A DNA stretch of 64,000 bases from Corbicula japonica (GCA_038501625.1 JAZAYU010000125.1:1096243-1160242); one strand, 5' to 3'; shown: positions 44,430 through 55,820, counted from the first letter of the stretch. The notes: generated by a model not told the origin, from the letters alone. Program-made: numbers and translations.

Positions 44430-44640
44430 GATGCTACATAACATCATTTGGAATCGACATTGTACTGCACTTATTGGTGTAAATATTAAGATGCGCTCAA
44501 ACGGGACTAGGCAGCGTTTGGCAGATAAATGCATTTCCATAACTGTCCATAAACAGACTCAATCAAACCGAGCCTGCATTTTTTCATATTTGTCTTGTTC
44601 GGAGGCTTTCAAAGTTCCCTTTTTTATCTATTATAAGGCA
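44430..44640 (+). repeat. DR-1 dispersed repeat copy
   Basis: GGTGTAAATATTAAGATGCG, CAAACCGAGCCTGCATT, CATATTTGTCTTGTTCGG in this order. DR-1 is a family with about eleven copies between 44 and 60.5 kb. Confidence 0.65.
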
Positions 44641-44884
44641 TAGGTTAATAAAACAAGCCATTAAGTTGTTAGAGAATATTATGAAATAGTTTTACATAAT
44701 AATAAAAAATATATATAAAAACGTTCTTTAATTTCGAATTTTCCGACTTGTGTCCTTTCTCAAGAATAATACAGAATGTTTTTGACATATGTTACAACCA
44801 ACCATGTTACATATCGTTCTGTTGTTTGAAAATTCGAAATTTAAAATTATATATAGTGTTATAACCGACTTCCGTTTTGGAATA

Positions 44885-45112
44885 GATGAAAAGAGAAATT
44901 TGTAAGCCACCGAACACGACAAATATGAAAATATTGCAGGCTCGGTTTGATTGAGCCTGTTCATGGGCAGTAATGAAAAAGTATTTTTACGGCCCACGCC
45001 GTCTAGCCCCGGGTTGAGCGCAACTCAATATTTACACTAAGTCTTATAAACAATACAAGTTTGATCCATCCCAAACGATGGTATGCATATGGCGGTGAAC
45101 ATGGAAGAATTT
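44885..45112 (-). repeat. DR-1 dispersed repeat copy, inverted
   Basis: GCCACCGAACACGACAAATA, GGCTCGGTTTGATTGAGCC, GGGTTGAGCGCAACTCAATA and ATATGGCGGTGAACATGG in this order, one of the longer copies. The GGCTCGG..GAGCC segment is itself a hairpin. Confidence 0.7.
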
Positions 45113-45779
45113 TTAAATTACTGATATATTTTTACGGACGACAACGAGTAGTAACACTGGTACTCGAGTACTCGGATATTCTTCCGATCGTGTACTCGAG
45201 TACTCGAAAAATATTGCCGATAATGTAAGAGATGGAATCTAATATTAGTTTTAATTCGTTCGCCTGTTCTTTCGTCTTCGAATTACTCTGGATTTATGAA
45301 CCAAGCACTCCATATAAATTAGGATTAATGAAAAAGAAGTTTATGTTTTATTTGTGTTTGTTATTTGTTTTTATATTTTTAAAAGAATTAATAAAAGTAT
45401 CTTGCAAATATTGCGAGAAGAAATGTTTTTGTCAGCATAATATCATGTTGTGAAATAATTACATGTAAATCAATTACTCAAATTTATCAAAAATCAATTC
45501 AGAAACCGATATTTTTTCGAGGTCGTATTTCTGCATTTTCGGGGTTGCCTCAGTTTTATTTTTCAATCTAAGATGTGTTTGAATTCGATGTTTACTTTTT
45601 AAGAACGTGATACTGAACATAACCGCCGTTTTACTAGTTCATTTCATTAATACTCATAGACTGGTTCATGTCAGTCAAAAACTTGAGCCAAGTGTATGGA
45701 ACGCCTAAACAGTCTTATGTTAAGAAAAACTACTATTATTATGCTCTGTCAATTGTCATTCTATTCAGTTATGATAACA

Positions 45780-47690
45780 TTCTGTCTTGTGCGTAATACA
45801 TTATGTCCAACCATGAAAATATACTTTTGAGTAGAGCCATCATCATATTTAGTGGAAGCATTTTATTACTGAGTGATTCTTTCATTACAGTGAAACCCCG
45901 CTATTAAGACCACCATTGGGACTGGAAAAAAGTGGTCTAAATAATGGGGTTGTCTTAAAATAGGGGTAGAAAAAAGTGCAAAATTGTAAAATGGGACATC
46001 AGAACAGTGGTCTTATTAGCGAGGTAGTCTTAATTTCGGGGTGGTCTTAATGCGGGGTTTTACTGTATTCTAAATTATTACGGCATGCTGTTGGGTGGAA
46101 CAATTATTATGTTCAGTTTTGATAATATTCTGTCTTGTTCTATACTCATTATGTTAAGCCATAAAATTATACTGTTTAGTAGAACAATCATTAATTATGT
46201 TTAGTCGAAGCAGTGTGTTACTGAGTGATTCTTTCATTATGTTCAGTTGTAATGACATGCTGTTGGGTGGTAGAAGTATCATGTTCTGTTATGATAATGT
46301 TTTGCCTAGTGGGTTATTCTTTATGTTCAGTCATGAAAACATACTGTTGAGTAGTTTCAACATTATGTTTAGAGGAAACAGTGTATTACTGAGTGATTAT
46401 TTCATATTGTTCAGTTGCAATGACATGCTGTTGGGTGGTAGAAGTATCATGTTCAGTTATAATAATGTTCTGTCTAGTGAGTAATTCTTTATGTTCAGTC
46501 ATGAAAATATACTGTTGGGTAGTTTCAACATTATGTTTAGTCGAAGCAGTGTATTACTGAAAATAATGTTGAAACTACTCAACAGCATATTTTCATGACT
46601 GAACATAAAGAATTACTCATTAGACAGAACATTATCATAACTGAACATGATAGTTCTACCACCCAACAGCATGTCATTGCAACTGAACATAATGAAATAA
46701 TCACTCAGTATTACACTGCTTCGACTAAACATAATGTTGAAACTAATCAACAGTATGTTTTCATGCAGATCATAAAGAATTACCCACTAGACAGAACATT
46801 TTCATAACTAAACATGATACTTCTACCACCCAACAGCATGTCATTGCAACTGAACATAATGAAATAATCACTCAACACGAAACTGCTTCGACTAAACATA
46901 ATGTTGAAACTACTCAACAGTATATTTTCATGACTGAACATAAAGAATTACCCACTAGACAGAACATTATTATAACTGAACATGATACTTCTACCACCCA
47001 ACAGCATGTTATTGCAACTGAACATAATGAAATTATCACTGAGTAACACACTGTTTCCACTAAACATAATGTTGAAACTACTCAACAGTATGTTTTCATG
47101 ACTGAACATAAAGAATAACCCACTAGACAGAACATTATCATAACAGAACATGATACTTCTACCACCCAACAGCATGTCATTACAACTAAACATAATGTTG
47201 AAACTACTAAACAGTACCTTTTTATGACTGATCATAAAGAATTACTCACTAGACAGAACATTTTATAACCGAACATGATACTTCTACCACTCAACAGCAT
47301 GTCATTGCAACTGAACATAATGAAATAAACACTCAACATGACACTGCTTCGACTAAATATAATGTTGAAACTGCTCAACAGTATATTTTCATGACTGAAC
47401 ATGAAGAATATACCACTAGACAGAACATTATTATAACCGAACATGATAGTTCTACCACCCAACAGCATGTCATTGCAACTGAACATAATGAAATAATCAC
47501 TTAACACGACACTGTTTCGACTAAACTTAATGTTGAAACTACTCAACAGTATGTTTTCATGACTGAACATGAATTACCCACTAGATAGAACATTATCATA
47601 ACAGAACATGATACTTCTACCACCCAACAGCATGTCATTGCAACTGAACATAACGAAAGAATCACTCAGTAATACAGTGCTTCACTTAAA
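45780..47690. repeat. 168-bp satellite of four 42-bp subunits, with inversion
   Basis: The phrase ATGCTGTTGGGTGG recurs at 46085, 46257 and 46425 on plus, and its complement CCCAACAGCAT at about 46662, 46829, 46997, 47164, 47458 and 47623. So direction flips near 46560, giving a large head-to-head array. Each unit is four related 42-bp pieces, each beginning ATGTTCAGT or similar. Because 42 and 168 are multiples of 3, translated frames stay open and show 14-residue blocks starting MFS. I read these as repeat translation, not a protein. Confidence 0.85.
45886..46067. mobile_element. TA-flanked MITE, about 180 bp
   Basis: Ends TACAGTGAAACCCCGC and GCGGGGTTTTACTGTA with AAGACC / GGTCTT just inside. 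TA at each edge suggests a Tc1/mariner-type MITE. It interrupts a degenerate unit of the 168-bp array. Confidence 0.75.
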
Positions 47691-48365
47691 CACAGCACCC
47701 AACAACACGTTCTTTTGACACTAGAAAATATTAACATCACATAACATGAAGTGGGCTATCCTGATTTTGTCTTAATAAGCGTCATAATTGGTAAACGATC
47801 GTGATTTTGTCTTTTAGAGGCGTCAAGGATCTGTTCTATCAAAACATTGCTAATTGACATAAATGTCAAGTGCAAATTGGGCCCCTAATTTGACTTTTTG
47901 CTATCTCACAACAATATCAAAGCGTTAATTGCACTTCCAAAGTTTACTTTTTGAGTTTGGAGATTTAATGTATTGCACTTTGTCCTAATCGACAATTTGC
48001 AAATTCTTTACACCGTATGCCAAACAAATTGAAAACAAAACAAATGAATTACATTTTAACTAAAAACTTTTTTCCGAGTACTCGAGTAGTAGATTTAGTT
48101 TTCGATACTGGGACGATCGATCGAGTACTCGGTTATTCGAGTACTCGTTGCCATCTCTAATATTTTTAAATGGTTATATCATCACTTGGTCTTAAAGTAC
48201 CACATTTACATTTAATTGTAAGACCCAGATTATCATTTTAGTGTATTAAAAATGTATGGTATATTACATATTACTGAGGAAAAATTATTTGAATATTTTC
48301 TATAGTTTTTACTTCCACCCTCCCCTACCTATATGGTGAACGGTTGAGCGGATTTAGACAATGAA
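47691..48365. other. Intergenic, right end of the candidate 3-kb element
   Basis: AT-rich; no gene. It holds the right GAGTACTC end described above. Confidence 0.4.
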
Positions 48366-48376
48366 CATATCCGACA

Positions 48377-48447
48377 ATCGGATCACGCTTCGGTGATTCT
48401 ACGTGTATATCCGAAGCTTGCCGGAGATCGCCGAGTTGATACGATTG
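48377..48447. mobile_element. Short unit SU-70, copy 2
   Basis: A 71-bp stretch between perfect 11-bp direct repeats CATATCCGACA (48366 and 48448). Its 70 bp from 48378 are identical to copy 1, with a different flank. Identical cargo with different flanking direct repeats is the pattern of insertion with target-site duplication. Confidence 0.65.
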
Positions 48448-48458
48448 CATATCCGACA

Positions 48459-51007
48459 GATTCTGGCAGATTGATAGTTAGACTGGTACCATAATCGTCT
48501 GGTAGACGAACTGTTTTGCGTGACATGTCGCTAGGGTACCAGTCTAGTTGCCAGTTAGACACCAGACATCAATCCTTGCTAGATAACGGTAAACATTTAC
48601 AAATATAAGCTACCAAAGGAGTCGCCAATTTTATCTGGGAAATGCGTCAATACAATAATGCTTAGGAAAGTTCCTAGACGGAACATCTGCACCCACTTGC
48701 AACGACAGTCTTCTCAAGAAAGGAAAAGAAGCAGCAGAATATTTTTTGTTTACCATTTTGTACTCAAACATCACTCTTCATGCATTACACCTTTTTTAAT
48801 TCTGCTAAATTAACTGTAATACTAAATAATTTTGAGTATCGTTTGTTAGCGTGTCGTTTTTTCTTGCCTAACTTTCATTGAGAAAGGATTGTTGTTATGA
48901 AGTTTTCACTCACTTTATAAGATTGACTTAGGATGTGATTTCAGTAACATGAGCCCAGCTTTCATGGGATCAAATGTTAATATAAAGTCAAACAGAACCC
49001 ACAAAGCATCATATTTAAATCGGTGTTTAAGAAAGCTGTTAAAACCTCAGAAAGTCCGGATGTTGTTTACAGTACAGTTAACTAATAGTAATAAAATAAA
49101 TTAAATAATATTGCTTTATAATTATGTGTGCAAGAAAAAAAAGAAAACGGACATTGCATATATGACCTATTTTTAAGGAATAGATTGACGAGTTATGTGA
49201 ATTGCGTTGGAAATATAAAGCCTTGAATGTGTTTTTAAGCTTATTTTTGCATCTGATCTGGATATTTCAGGAGCATGTAGCAAGTGTTTTAATCTAGTTT
49301 TATGAGAGGGTGCAAAAATACATGTTTAAAGTTTCTATATGTATATAATAGTTTTTCAAAGTAAAAAATCGTCAGTTTGTTGTTGAGTATATTTTGAACA
49401 TTTTCGGTAGCCAATCCCTTACGAGGTAGGCTGCATTTCAATCGGTTTTCTGTCTTATTAAAAATTGAAATCCAGATACATTCGTTTTTCAATCCAAATT
49501 CTCGGATTCCTGGGATCCTTCTGGGATTTATGACACACATACCAAACCGTGAGGATTTCTCATCCACTGTGAAATAAAAATCAAAATTTGATAAAAGGAT
49601 ATATACCGAACAAAAATGAAAACTTACCAGTTTTTAAATTCAAATATTTTGTTTAGTGATGATATATTTTATCTTTTATTTTATTTGTGGTACTTGCACA
49701 TATCTGGAGATTTGATAAAGCGGGAAGATATTGCTATTTTTTCACAGAGGTCAAAGTTATCTCCTCTTTCCAAAATAATGATTAGATCAATTTTTTTTAA
49801 CATAAAAGTCTAGTTATTTGACTGTCAACTTTAGAAGTGTATGATATGTAGAGAAGGAAAAACACAATCATTAAAGCCAACTGATGCAAAGGAAAAAGAT
49901 GCAGTCATTTAAAATCCGTTTTTTGCAAATTAACTCCCTTTAAATTAAAATCAGAACAAAGTCCAACGCTTAACTTTCCACAACCACGTAATGTTTTTCT
50001 TTGTTTCTTTTTTTAAACCGATAGATACTGAACCGAAAACCTCCAAAATAAACATGTTGGTTATCACTTTCCACCAAATATATGTATTCTCTGGTATTAT
50101 TTAAGCAATAGGAGTGTTCCATGTTATTTTTGTCAAGTTTTCATTTTGGCTCAGAATATAATTGTAATTAACAATAATTTAAGTAAAACAGTTCGGCTTT
50201 AGAAAATGATTTATGTAAAACAGTTAGGCTTTAGAAAAATGATGTATGTAAAACAACTTTAGGACTTTACAAGTATGTGTAGTAAGTATACAATTTGCAT
50301 GCCGAGTATGATGTTAAAATGTTCTATTGTCATTGCGACATTTATTGAAAACCACCTTCGTTTCTCTTGAGTGATATCACAACAACTGTTAAATACCGGG
50401 TATGTTCACAGACTTACAGAGGAGTTTGCGAATGAGTTTAATGAGCCGTCAGAAAGTATTACAATTTTAATCTAAAGACTACATGTAAACAAAGACAACA
50501 TGTGGATTAAAAAAAAACATATTTTATTTTCCCCACTAACTAAAATAAGGAAACAAATTCTCCCGTGAACAAAGATCACCTGCCTTCAAAGACCACTTTT
50601 GAGTTATCCCTTAAGTGGTCTTTGAAACAGGATTGACTGTAATTTGGGATTTTGCTGTTAATTACATGTATCATCGGTTTAAGCACAACTAATTGAACGA
50701 TAAATAATGACTATTCCATTTCTTCTTGCTTCTATTGCGAGAGTGACCCAAAGCCCACGCCATCACATTAGTTTTGTAACCTGCCATAAGGAATACTGTT
50801 TAGTATTTTAACTCATAAACGACATGACTGAGACTTTTGAATAAGAAACATGAGTTCTAGCATTTGTTGTCATATCATAGATTAATTTTTTAATACTTAC
50901 TTTTATAATTTTATAACGTTAAAGCCAGGTCTATTTGCGCGACCAGTATTCACATCACACTGGATGTCGATAGGGGTAATGGGCAATATATTGGCAAACA
51001 CATTATG
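48459..51007. other. Intergenic, no gene seen
   Basis: About 2.5 kb of AT-rich sequence. One short inverted repeat (CTGGTACC..GGTACCAG, 48483 to 48545) and an adjacent duplication of TGTAAAACAGTT (50213 to 50265) were noticed. Short open frames here look like chance. Confidence 0.45.
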
Positions 51008-51260
51008 ATGCTGTTACGATAGCGCAGTTGGAAAAGTGGTCGGACGTGTTTAGACAATGTTCCTGTGAAGGTGCTGGGTCAAAGCACGTTCCGAAATTTC
51101 TCATTTATTATGCACATATTTAGATGATAAATAGATGAAAAAGGAACGTTGAAAACCACCGAGCACGACACATATCTAAATATAACAGACTCGGTTTGAT
51201 TGAGACTGTTCTTGGGCAATAAAATGGAAATGCATATTACTGTTCGCGTCATGTCGATCC
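51008..51260 (+). repeat. tRNA-derived SINE with DR-1 tail
   Basis: It starts with a pol III A-box-like TAGCGCAGTTGG (51021) and about 50 bp later a B-box-like GGGTCAAAGC. After an unrelated body it ends with the DR-1 sequence CACCGAGCACGACACATATC and CTCGGTTTGATTGAGACTG. This suggests that DR-1 sequences are tails of a SINE. Confidence 0.55.
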
Positions 51261-51362
51261 GTCACTAGAAACATTTCCATTTACTAGGAAGATACTGCTA
51301 ATTGTTTGTCCAGTAGAAAAACCTGTCTACAAATGGTGTTAATTGAAGGTATGCTGAGCGAG

Positions 51363-51370
51363 TATAAGAC
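51363..51370 (+). promoter_or_regulatory. TATA box of the 51.5-kb gene
   Basis: GAGTATAAGACAG, about 150 nt before the start codon. The paralogue at 57.3 kb has TATAAAAGACCAG at about 103 nt, so TATAA(A)AGAC is shared. Confidence 0.5.
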
Positions 51371-51518
51371 AGCTTGATCACCCGTGTGCATTGTAATCTT
51401 ACTTTTTCAAGAAGAGAGAAAGGAAACTAACTCTCAGAAAACTATTCATCGAACAATTATTAATTTTTAAAATTTATACTAAAAGAATTTTTGTGTTTGA
51501 AAACTGGAGGGTTTAACG

Positions 51519-52118
51519 ATGAAAATCAATCGTCAAGAAAACAATATTGACCTATCGATGTGTCAAATTCCATCTGAGCTCATAAATGAAGAGCAAACAC
51601 GTTTGCAAACGTCAAGAAGTGAAGAAGAAGAAGAAATATTGACTCCGTTCCAGGCGGTTAAAGGGATCAAAATACAAGCACCTTCATACTGGCTTGTATG
51701 CTGCTACAAATACGAACGTTGTTCCGATAGACTGGATGTAACCATTCGACAGACTGGTGTACTGCCAGAACATGCTTCAGTGAAGAATTTCAAACGAATG
51801 GACGTGAATATTTGCCTAGCAACACAAATGAAGGAAAGAAGTCATACCGTTACACTGGTAAAATCTCGAAAAGACAGATCCTTTCGATCCAGAAAAATAT
51901 CGTTCGATAATGTGAGTTTATCGGATTTGAGCTGTTCGCGATTAGCTGTCCAGGTAGTTTTACACAAAAGATTTTCGAAAATACAGGTTGACGTTATGAA
52001 TTTGAGTTTGAGTAACTGCACGTGTGGACTCACTAAGACAGAAATGAAGCGAGTGAACTTTTCAAGTAAAACATTGCAGCAGATGTGTTTGGATAAAAGT
52101 TGTTTGATCGAATCGTAA
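51519..52118 (+). CDS. C2-like domain protein, paralogue 1 (intronless)
   Basis: A single open frame of 199 residues. The N-terminal 35 residues are polar with an acidic run (SEEEEEILTPFQ). Residues about 55 to 170 match the strand order of a synaptotagmin-type C2 domain: YWLVCCYKY, then LDVTIRQTGVLP, MDVNICLATQ, SHTVTLVKSRKD, KISFDNVSLSDL, LAVQVVLHKRFSK and VDVMNLSL, against the familiar LxVxIIQAxxLP, YVKVFLLP, FxFxV and LVMAVYDFDRFSKHD. The loop aspartates of calcium-binding C2 domains are absent (HKRFSK where DFDRFSK is usual), so calcium-independent binding is inferred. No signal peptide or membrane segment. Start context AACGATGA has A at -3. Two close paralogues lie at 57.3 and 64.0 kb. 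Polyadenylation signal AATAAA is at 52210. The call to C2 is by pattern only. Confidence 0.75.
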   Translation: MKINRQENNIDLSMCQIPSELINEEQTRLQTSRSEEEEEILTPFQAVKGIKIQAPSYWLVCCYKYERCSDRLDVTIRQTGVLPEHASVKNFKRMDVNICLATQMKERSHTVTLVKSRKDRSFRSRKISFDNVSLSDLSCSRLAVQVVLHKRFSKIQVDVMNLSLSNCTCGLTKTEMKRVNFSSKTLQQMCLDKSCLIES

Positions 52119-52209
52119 AATGCTTGTATATTATTGTTACATGTTTGTTCCATCAGTAACTTGTTTAAACCATAAACTGCTTTTATACTTTTGTATGCAA
52201 AATGAGCAA

Positions 52210-52215
52210 AATAAA
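52210..52215 (+). terminator. Polyadenylation signal AATAAA
   Basis: It lies 92 nt past the stop codon of the 51.5-kb gene, a normal distance for a short 3' UTR. Confidence 0.5.
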
Positions 52216-52449
52216 GCAAATACTGAAAATTTCAACTATCGTTTTACTGTGTGCTTTCTAGTTTACTGTAGACCTAAAATACACACATAACCTTTCTTCA
52301 AATGAACTTACAAATACATGCTTCTTTTCCAAGCACTTCACCCCAAAATACCTAAGCTTAACTTATTTTGCAGTCTTCTGAAATCAGTGCTGTTATCAGT
52401 TATATAGCCATTTGAAGGCACTTGAGCAGGATACTAACATTTTTATAAA

Positions 52450-52590
52450 TATTGAGTTGCGCTCAAACCGGGGCTGGGCAGCGGGAATTAAATAATAACT
52501 ATCAGTCTAAGCACTTCCACTACTGCTCATGAATTGGCTTAATCAAACCGAGCCTGCAACCGTTTTGATATTTGTCGTGTTCAATGGATT
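52450..52590 (+). repeat. DR-1 dispersed repeat copy
   Basis: TATTGAGTTGCGCTCAAACC, AATCAAACCGAGCCTGCAAC and ATATTTGTCGTGTTCAATGG. Confidence 0.65.
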
Positions 52591-52609
52591 TCAAGATTTT
52601 TGTATCTGT

Positions 52610-53280
52610 TATATTGAATTTATTAATCGAAGTAATAATATTTATTAATTCAAAGACCGTATCCGAGACTTTATGTTTCATCTGCCAGGCAAATCACGAC
52701 TGTATAATTCTAGGAGATTTTCATTTTAATAGATAATTGAGGCGTGCCACGGGGAAAGGTACATTCGGTCATTTTTGTGTAATTTTTGTTGTTACTATAT
52801 TTAGAAAGAACTTTCAAACTTCTATTATTTTCTCATAACAAAACAATGATTTTGTTACACATTTTGACAATAAAATCGTATTTTGACCGCGCATTGCATA
52901 ATAATTGATGTCGTCTGCTCAACTTTATGACGTCGTTTCAAGGATTGACGTCAATTGAAAGCCGCAAAGCACGACAAATGTGAAAACAATATTGCTGGTT
53001 CGGTTTGATTTAGATTGTTCTTAGGCGTAATGAAAATGTCCAAAATCTAAACATGTCAACATTACGAAATTGATGCATACCAAACGACGGTGTGAATTTG
53101 ACGGTGAACGTGAAGCCCTCTATGCGGTGTTTTCAGATTTCATTCATGATCAACGTCGAAAAAAACTGGCTAAAACTAACGTTTTCTGGTTTAGGAAGAA
53201 CTATCAATGTCAAACACGAGTCCCTAAGTAATAGTTTTCAAAGGATGAAAATTTATTATTAGCGGTTAACTTGTTTGTTC
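52610..53280 (+). repeat. Duplicated segment S, copy 1 (left part)
   Basis: Matches 55320 to 55820 in order: ATCGAAGTAATAATATTTAT / AAGCGAAGTATTATTT, then TCCGAGACTT, GATTTCATTCATGATCA, AAACTGGCTAAAACTAACG, TTATTAGCGGTTAACTTGTT. A DR-1-like piece (GCACGACAAATGTG, 52955 to 53140) is included in both copies. Confidence 0.7.
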
Positions 53281-53299
53281 ATGTTAGTTCCTTGATTTT

Positions 53300-53960
53300 C
53301 GCAGGTCATACGTACAGTTTCGCACTTTGGTCCCGGTGGTCCCGGTCGATTTTTTAAAAAATATTTGGGGCACCGTGGAATTTAATACATTAAAATCTTT
53401 GTTTAAATTTAAAATGTCAGATTCTTTTTAATTATGTATAGTTTGTGTAATAAGAAATCTGATCATGGTGACTCAAATGCATGGATGGTATTTTTGTATG
53501 TTCTGAGTTAAATAGTAACCGGATGAAAACACAGTCTGCTCTGTGGAATCTGAGAATAATTTGACGATGAGGTATTTCTATTGCAAATGCTGAAATATCA
53601 AGCTGGAAATGGGACACTTTCCATCTGCTTGGGGAATTGGGCCCAGATAAAATATTAACAGGAACAGGATTTTATTTCAAAAGTTCCTGCAGGAAATATT
53701 TTGCAGGTTTTCAGATATGCAGGATTTTAGCCAAATTTGCACTGAAAAAACAGTGGTAGGGGTGAGCTTATATGTCTTATTAAATCCTGAAGGATAATTA
53801 CTGTAGAACAGTTGTTAGTTGTTTGCATGAAGCCACACCAACACAGAAAATACAACAACACAATTTTAGCAGTACAAAATTTGTATTTTCAGTAAAAAAG
53901 AGTTTGCTCGCAGTCCCAGACTCCGAAAGCCGCCTCGGAAACTGTACCCTGCGTCCATAC
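53300..53960 (+). repeat. Duplicated segment S, copy 1 (right part)
   Basis: Matches 57640 to 58290: CACTTTGGTCCCGGTGG / TACTTTGGTCCCGATGG, AAATCTGATCATGG, GGAAATATTTTGCAGG / GGAAATATTTTGCAG, CCAAATTTGCA / GCAAATTTGCATTGAA. It follows the left part directly here. Confidence 0.65.
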
Positions 53961-53984
53961 TGATATTTAGGCTTACAGATCGCA

Positions 53985-54090
53985 CAAATGTGATTGAGGT
54001 GTATGCATTTTCATTACTGTTCATGAACAGGTTCAATCAAACCGAGTCTGCAACATTTTGATATTTGTCGTGTACAATTTCAAATTTCCC
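53985..54090 (+). repeat. DR-1 dispersed repeat copy
   Basis: CATTACTGTTCATGAACAGG, AATCAAACCGAGTCTGCAAC, ATATTTGTCGTGTACAAT. Confidence 0.6.
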
Positions 54091-54534
54091 CCAAAACGCT
54101 CTATTGATTTGTTACTAACAGCAACCCCTATGACCAAAATACGATCCCATTCTTTACTAATTACTTGTATATTTTAAAGTTGCACAAAAAGTCATGGTTA
54201 ATCTTGCAGATCTGTATCCCTTTGATATCCAGCAGATAATTAGAACGGCAATAAATAATTATCAGGCACTGGGTGGTAATGGTTTATTACCACCTTGATG
54301 GTCAAGTTGACTGACATTGACATAATAACATTTATTGAGGTACATTTTATTTTTTCTTCTTGGGTGGTTTCAATATCCCAGCCATTATAGATTGGGACAT
54401 TGTTCAATCACCCCCAAGTATATACTTCATGCATTTTAAATTTTCCCGTTGGCGTTGTCTGCAATATGCAGGATTTATATTCTCAAAGTTCTATTCTGTT
54501 TAGTTCCGCCCGTTGTTTTCTCGTTTAGGGAAAC

Positions 54535-54810
54535 CCCATTCTTTTATCTGGGGACCGGTGAACATGGAATGGTATTAATCTGAAAATACCGCATCGAAGG
54601 TTCCATGTCCACCGCCATATGCACACCACCGTTTGGGACGGATCAAAATTGTACTGTTTATTGGTGTAAATATTGAGTTGCACTAAACCTATGGCTAGGC
54701 GGCCTGGGCAGTAATATACATTTCCATTACTGCCCATGAACAGGCTGAATAAAAAACCGAGCCTGCAATATTTTCATATTTGTCGTGTTCGATTGCTCTT
54801 AAAGTTCTCT
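54535..54810 (+). repeat. DR-1 dispersed repeat, longest copy
   Basis: Extends from CTGGGGACCGGTGAACATGG through CCACCGTTTGGGACGGATCA, GTGTAAATATTGAGTTGC and CATTACTGCCCATGAACAGG to CATATTTGTCGTGTTCG. It serves as the family model. The two inner phrases GGCAGTAATATACATTTCC and the following CATTACTGCCC form a hairpin. Confidence 0.7.
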
Positions 54811-55319
54811 TCATCTAACTCATTCATTCAGTTTTACGCACAGTTCAAAAGTTAATTTCTTTTATAAAAGGGATTTAAGAGTTAGGAAAGTACCGTCCTC
54901 TTACAAATAATATAAAAAATAGTTAAATAATTTGATCCAAACTTTATACTTGTTATATCCCTGCTTTCTCTTGCAAAGTAAACAAGATCAGAGCATCTTA
55001 TACTCTGATCTCCGAGGATTCCTTCATAAATTACCAGATGACGAAATGCCATTTTTGTAGAAACGAACACCTGATTGCTGGCGATTAACCATGGCAGTTC
55101 GATTTGTTAAACAGCCTGTTACACTGTTGGCTTCCAGGACTTGATGGTGGTTAAACGTACTAGTTAGGTTTTACCCGATTGCTATATTTCTCGCGCCGAC
55201 TTGATTCTATGCACCACACTCTTTCTTCTGTATGTGGTCACTCATTACCACTTTTCTGACTCAGTTAGCAATGCCACTTTCCAGATTTAAATTTTTTATT
55301 ACATAAAAATCTTAGAGCA
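54811..55319. other. Intergenic, nothing recognised
   Basis: No gene or repeat supported. A short inverted pair (AGATCAGAGCATC..GATCTCCGAGG) lies near 54990. Confidence 0.4.
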
Positions 55320-55820
55320 ACCTTGTATTGAATTTACTAAGCGAAGTATTATTTTTTTATTTAATATAAAGAATGATCCGAGACTTAACCTTTCATTTGC
55401 CATGTCAATGTTACAAGACTGTATATTTCCAGGGGATTTTCATAGGAATAGATAGATAACGAACTTTTATGGCTATAGGCGCTAGCTGTTGCTGTAGAGG
55501 TTCGATCCCCGGGCTGTGCCAATATTGTTTGAAGCCAGCAAGCACGACAAATATACAAATATTGCCAGTTGGGCTTGATTAAGTCTGTTTTGGACTGAAA
55601 TGGTTAATATCTTCACAGTCATGTAAACATAACGAATTATGATGCATAGTGAACGTGGCGCCCTTTATAAGGTGTTTTCAGATTTCATTCATGATCAGCG
55701 TCGAAAAACTGGCTAAAACTAACGTTTCTGGTTTAGGAAGAACCAGCAATGTCAAAGCCGGATATCTAATTAAAGGTTTTTAAAAGATGAAAATTTCTTA
55801 TTAGCGGTTAACTTGTTATG
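55320..55820 (+). repeat. Duplicated segment S, copy 2 (left part) with SINE head
   Basis: Matches 52610 to 53280. It also has a tRNA-like B box, AGGTTCGATCCCCGGG (55498 to 55515), followed by GCAAGCACGACAAATATAC, so a tRNA-derived SINE head precedes the DR-1 sequence here. Confidence 0.65.

Larger units (their letters stand above)
45140..48158. mobile_element. Candidate 3-kb element with GAGTACTC-rich inverted ends
   Basis: The left side carries ACAACGAGTAGTAAC, TACTCGAGTACTCGG and CGATCGTGTACTCGAGTACT. The right side carries the inverted counterpart CCGAGTACTCGAGTAG..CGATCGATCGAGTACTCGG and GAGTACTCGTTGCCATCTCT. The outermost AGAGATGGCAACGAG resembles hAT-type ends. The left end is less clear and no target duplication was proved. 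It contains a small TA-flanked MITE and the 168-bp array. Confidence 0.5.

Noticed and set aside
46197..47570. Open frames with MFSHENILL / MFSCNDMLLGG blocks
   Set aside because: The frames follow the 42-bp satellite in both directions and break with unit changes. I treat them as repeat translation, though the ancestry is noted as a question.
51842..52219. 125-codon minus-strand frame over the 51.5-kb gene
   Set aside because: It is antisense to a frame that is conserved in two paralogues; the antisense frame is not conserved.
55470..55520. A true tRNA gene at the GGTTCGATCC box
   Set aside because: Only the B-box half looks like tRNA; no acceptor stem or clear anticodon arm could be paired.
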